Source: Letharia columbiana
Taxonomy: Eukaryota > Ascomycota > Lecanoromycetes > Lecanorales > Parmeliaceae
Direction of reading: 5' to 3'
DNA length: 64,000 nucleotides
Assembly (NCBI RefSeq): GCF_014066305.1
Contig: NW_023501067.1
Location: 310,001-374,000, forward strand
Below the pieces are notes generated by a model. The model searched no databases, was not told where the DNA came from, and saw nothing but the letters and a program-made list of their open reading frames with translations. This document shows positions 59,625 to 64,000 of the stretch, in pieces. Numbering within the stretch: position 1 is the first letter of the stretch; every line of letters begins with the position of its first letter. A program made the translations under genes and the position numbers.

Positions 59625-60256
59625 GCATCCCTTCTAGTACCCAAAACGGCCGAACTTCGGAACCCTTCCCGACATCCTCAGGGCGGCGGAGGAGGTCACG
59701 GTCACGGGTGGGCACTGTGGCATTTCTACGGACGGGGTGGTCTTGGTCTCGGGTTCGACTAATCTTACCTACATAGAGTGTGCCTTAGTAGTCGTGGAAG
59801 CCGGGGTTTTTGGGGGACCGGCGATGCAGATGGGTAGGGGGGAGCCGGTCTGTTGGTGGGGGGAAAGGGGGGAAGGGGGGCACGTAGGATAGGTAGGTAG
59901 GTAGGTTGTGATTCGATTCCATTCGATTCGTTGTTGCGAGGTCGGCTTGGGGGTTTACTCGTATATTCGGCGTCTACTTGGTCCCTTCACATCAGTGACA
60001 ATCATCGGCACCTCTTGTCAAGGACTGGCAATCGCACGCATGAAACCGAATCACGTTATATCGCCGATCCGAGATCCTTTTCGTTTGATCCTACCGAGCG
60101 CGCGATGCAACCTAAGTAGCTAACCCGTGTGAGAAGAAGCCGACTAAGGTAGATTCGCCTATGTATGTATGTATACCTGGGAGCGCGCAGAGCAGTACTC
60201 CATCGTGCGCTCGTGTCCCAGGTCGAACGCTTGCTCAGGAGCTGGAATGTGCGCTT

Positions 60257-60284
60257 GAGTGAGTGAGTGAGTGAGTGAGTGAGT
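60257..60284 (+). repeat. (GAGT)n microsatellite
   Basis: Seven perfect GAGT units. Reverse-complementary to the CACT run near 59.6 kb. Confidence 0.92.
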
Positions 60285-62650
60285 AAGGTAGGCTGTGGAT
60301 TTGAAATGGCTTCACAGCGAAACCTCAAGCAACTTCCAGCAATGCCTGCCACTATCATCCCCCCATCACCCAACGCCAAATATGTATCATCGCTCTCAGC
60401 GCATCCTCTTCGCTCTACCCTACTCTTCTCCTCCTTCACTCCCGCCCCCGGCATCCGAGCACCGGCCATCCCGGTCGCGTTGGACTGCTCACGACGTGAA
60501 TGACCGCAGACCCTCTCGTCCGCGTGCTGGAGCGCGCTAGAGATGAGTGAGCTGGATTCAAACGGAACTGGTCAGACACCACCGCCGTCGACTCAGCGAG
60601 CGCCAACGCTGGCGGTCGCAGAGACCAGGACGTGCTTCCTGCGGCTTGGGGGATGGGGTCACTGGGCGCGATTGCTCCACCGTTCGGTACGAGTGGGGGA
60701 GGACTCGACTCGCTCGGAGCCCGGGATTGGGTGATCCACGCTGTACATCCCGGCTTTCTATGGGGGTTCTGGAACATATACGGTATGTGCTCTTCCTCAT
60801 TCTTTTCCTTCCGGTCCATCGTGTTGGATTTTGACCCTCTCGTCCCCCTGTCATGGGGTCGGTCTCGGGCTGGTGCTTACTTGGGTATTCAAATCGAGCT
60901 GTCAATATCTACATCACAACTTTCTACCACGCCTTTCAAAACATCTCACAGACCAACCTTACTTATTTGAATCGTAGTCGCCAATCTTCTCCTCGAATGA
61001 CGCATCCCGCCTCACTCCCGCCACATAGACAGTACCCATCGATACACCACCTCATCGTCCTCATCGAAAAAGAGAAACCTACGGCCACGCTCTCCCCGCC
61101 ACCCCTTGCCAGCTTTTCTAGACGCTCATCCGATCTAGCGGACATATCGCCAGTCGACAAGCGTCGTACGGGAGTTGACAACGCTGATGCTGCAGAGGGT
61201 GAGTAGGATTCTGGGGCAGATCATAGGACGGGGTGGAGAGTTTCTTGCAAGTGGCTGAGCAAGGGAGCTTTTTCGACGGTGGACGGGGCGGATCTGGTGA
61301 GGGTGTTGGAGGGCTCGGGTTCGATTGTGGACGTACGACGTCAAAACTTCATTGTCGGTGTTAAAAGCCCGTCTTGTGGAAATCCGGCACCGAAGGGTAG
61401 ATTGCAGTAGCTCAACGGCTCTGCCCGAATCTATTTTCTCAACTTACGCTCGGTTTTTGCTCGAGTTGGTAACTCTGCTTGGCTCAGCATAAACATAATC
61501 GAGGCTTGCTCACCTTCACTCTCCGTGCCTGCCAGCCCGGGAGCGAGTCATGTCCCAAGATTGAGAGGGGAGGCGATCCGTCCATCCTTTTCGAACCCGT
61601 AACACTTGGAAGGGAGCAGTGGCCGATCAAGACACGCCTCCACGACATCGAAATAAATCTATCACCGCAATCGGTCGTCGAGGGACCCGACATGAATCTG
61701 CTCGGATCCAACAAAAACGACCGTCACGCCTCCAGATTGGCATGCGGAATCCCGACCGGGACAGGGCGGTAAAAGTGTCGATGCGACTTCCGCGTAAGAC
61801 CTGCGGACACGAAACCCTAGCCGGTACATCCGCCCGACTCAACCGTCTCGAAAGAAGCTGCGATTTCCTCTTCCAACCCTCGCGTCACTTACTGTCACAA
61901 GGTAGCGGCGCCGGGCGGGCCGAGACCGGTCGACGGTCCATCTGCCGCTGCCGATACAAGTAGCCCATACCGACTACACGGGAACGAAAGAGGGGGAAGA
62001 CAAAAGCGGGCAGCAGCACCCTCCCATTTGCAACGCTTGTGCAATTCTCCGTATCCTGGGCTTGAAACCATCAGGGCCTACCATGAGTCTGGAGTGCCGA
62101 AATATATCGATCCGAGCGACCGGATCTGATCATTGGTTTTGACGCCATGGGAGCGTTGCGTCTGTCGTTCACTCAGATCATCAGACTCGCTCCTGATGTT
62201 TGAGATCAAGGCCTGGGATCGCGGCCGTGGCGACGCCCGGGGCGAGATGTGGGAGCGGAGGATGGTAAGTAGGGATTTTAAGGGGCGGTCGGCTTGTGGG
62301 GCAGAGAACTAAGGTCTCAGGGTTGATGCACTTCCCTCTGGTCTATTGGTGGGTTATCAGCGACATTGTGAAGTAAGGTCGAAAAAGCCGCGATTCCGTA
62401 GTCTTGATTCTCGGTATCTCTTCAAGTTTTTCGTTCTACCATATAGAATCCAGCCGTTGGAGAAACTGACGTGAGAGTACAATATCCTTATTCTTGAGGT
62501 TGCAAACTTGTCACTGGCGCTTTACAGTCTCCTCCTACGGGTCTGATTTGACTTCCTACTGTGCCGCAAATGCTCCTACAACAAGGAAATAATCTTCCTA
62601 GTAAGGGGACTCGACGGCGACAAAGACGGACTGCTTACTGGGAAGAGCCA

Positions 62651-64000
62651 TCATCCGGTCGCTAGTTTTTTTTGCCACGCTATCTGGGAGCGCATTGGAC
62701 AGTTTCACGGCATGTGCACAGAGGTCGAGGCTGTACGCCAAGCTATGGAATAAGTTATTTGGATCGCATGACAGGTTTGTGGACAAAGAGTTCTATCACA
62801 GCTTCCAGCAGGCTCAACGTGAGCCAAACGGATTTGGGAAGTGTGCAGAAGAGGTTGAACAATTTCTTGGACCAAGTGCGACATATCACGGTTGGATGGA
62901 TGTGGGCGGATGTCGGGTGAGCGTCGATGGCGGCGACGCGTTGAGAAAGCGCTGGCGGAGTAGAGGGGTACTATGAGGTTTGTCTTCATGGTTCCGAGGT
63001 CCGGTACTCAAACACAATCAATGTCAAGTCCCGATAACGCACAAGCTCATTTCGGATCTTGGCAAACTGTGTTTGTCGGGCGCAATGCACTTCATACACT
63101 TGAGAGAGGCAACGGTCAATGAGTTGGGGTTTATTGTTGTCGGTATTCTTCTCAGCAAGCGGCAGATATATATCATCCACAGTATCCACAAAAAGTTCTT
63201 CAAAAGAACCGAGACCAGGTTTCAGCATGTGTGAAACGATCTGACTTGCCGAGCGCGTCCATCTGTGAAAGACTTCCGAGGATATCCACAACAGTAGATC
63301 CTCAAAAGTAATAGCATATCGAGCCAAATCTCGACAGCGACATCGAATATGCCCTCTGAGCTCAAGAAAGAGTTTTACAAAGCAGACCCTCAGCTCCGGA
63401 AAGAATGTTACGGGAAATCTCATAGATGTGGAGGCCGATCGAGGGACGCCTTACGACATCAGCCAGCCAGAAAGAGAAGCACTCAAAAGCTTCTCCCAGC
63501 CCTCCACCAATGGCCCATACGTAAGCCGTAAAGTCGTAACGGAGGCTATTGTTGAACACAACAAGCCGGGACGATTGCCACCGCCCGAGGAGACTGCCGC
63601 TATCGAACAAACCGGCGAGATCTTGAAACGCGGTAGCGTCCACCTCGATGTCGTGATAAATGCTTTTCTTGATCTGGATACCGTTTTCCCCTCGCGGGCG
63701 ACTGCGCAACAACGTCACATTCAAATGGGGTTCTCCAGAAGCCTGTGGCCCCTACCTACCATGAATGGAGGAGTCGATCATAGGTCAAACGCGGAGGACT
63801 AAGAATGTGGGCCAATGTACGATTGTGTTGCACGCCCGCAGCATGAGAACGGGAAACATTTTGGCAGAAAACAAGCCAAGATCTTGTTTGGAGACGTCAT
63901 GCAGGCTTGCAGGGAGTATGAACGCTTTGAATAATGTAGAATTGAACAAGTGAACCACGGCCGAGAGATGGTTGGGCTGAAAGCTTGGATGATAATAAGT
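62651..64000 (+). other. Degenerate coding-like sequence at window end
   Basis: Plus-strand frames look protein-like in pieces: LWNKLFGSHDRFVDKEFYHSFQQ around 62.74-62.82 kb; MPSELKKEFYKADPQLRKECYG at 63349; then, in another frame from about 63428, ISQPEREALKSFSQPS and INAFLDLDTVF. Another frame change gives RGRLRNNVTFKWG, a TGA near 63763, then NVGQCTIVLHARSM. Frame switches and stops suggest a decayed conserved fungal gene, perhaps with a SprT-like zinc-peptidase core (the FxGxLxxxVxxxWG pattern), but this is weak. It may extend past the window. Confidence 0.35.

Larger units (their letters stand above)
59321..62650. other. Long non-coding region with microsatellites
   Basis: About 3.3 kb with many short frames but no motif-bearing gene. 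It contains (CACT)n near 59586, (GAGT)n at 60257-60284, and short GGTA and TGTA repeats. Patches are GC-rich. I see no transposon or RNA gene. Confidence 0.45.

Overview
The window is nuclear DNA of a filamentous ascomycete, most likely a Dothideomycete (inference). Genes carry short spliceosomal introns, mostly 45-70 nt, with GTRNGT-type donors and CTGAC/CTRAY branch sequences near the acceptor. Gene content is typically fungal: Zn2Cys6 regulator, AflT/TRI12-like and polyamine-type MFS porters, SOM1, a fused PurK-PurE ADE2 enzyme, and a NACHT-ankyrin gene. Exon joins below were made by hand. Each was kept only where both splice sites and the reading frame agreed, unless stated.

Layout: 1-3.8 kb, no supported gene. 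3.8-8.1 kb, a large low-complexity conserved protein with an apparent late frameshift. 9.1-13.0 kb, two BTB/POZ genes; a third lies at 21.1-21.9 kb. 13.6-20.3 kb, a graveyard: a short SDR remnant, a nearly full-length SDR, an MFS exporter missing its centre and a Zn2Cys6 regulator, all carrying several inactivating lesions. 22.1-30.9 kb, a dense housekeeping block: XRCC2-like recombinase paralogue, SOM1, TAF8, eIF2-beta, ADE2 and AIM24. 31.2-32.7 kb, a monocarboxylate-type transporter preceded by a 64-bp tandem array with ACGCGT boxes. 33.4-38.8 kb, two SDR genes, an Lsb1/Pin3-like SH3 protein and aspartate-semialdehyde dehydrogenase. 40.8-42.9 kb, a ten-exon protein with eleven CCHC knuckles. 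43.9-46.1 kb, an eleven-exon sugar transporter. 48.2-52.1 kb, a broken NACHT-ankyrin gene. 53.4-53.9 kb, a broken small secreted-protein gene. 55.6-59.3 kb, a zinc alcohol dehydrogenase with a frameshift in its last codons and a DHA1-type MFS transporter. 59.3-64 kb, microsatellites and unrecognised or decayed sequence.

The housekeeping genes join cleanly without indels, whereas accessory genes between and around them repeatedly carry frameshifts, stops and lost splice sites. That contrast favours real accessory-gene decay over uniform sequencing error, although single-base lesions in homopolymers (alcohol dehydrogenase at 56.64 kb, perhaps the first gene at 7.69 kb) could be assembly errors. 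No clear RNA gene, CRISPR array or transposon was recognised. The most unusual signals are the decayed SDR-MFS-regulator cluster, the ACGCGT-bearing promoter array, the 13-nt micro-exon next to a GC-AG intron, and the introns placed repeatedly inside zinc knuckles.
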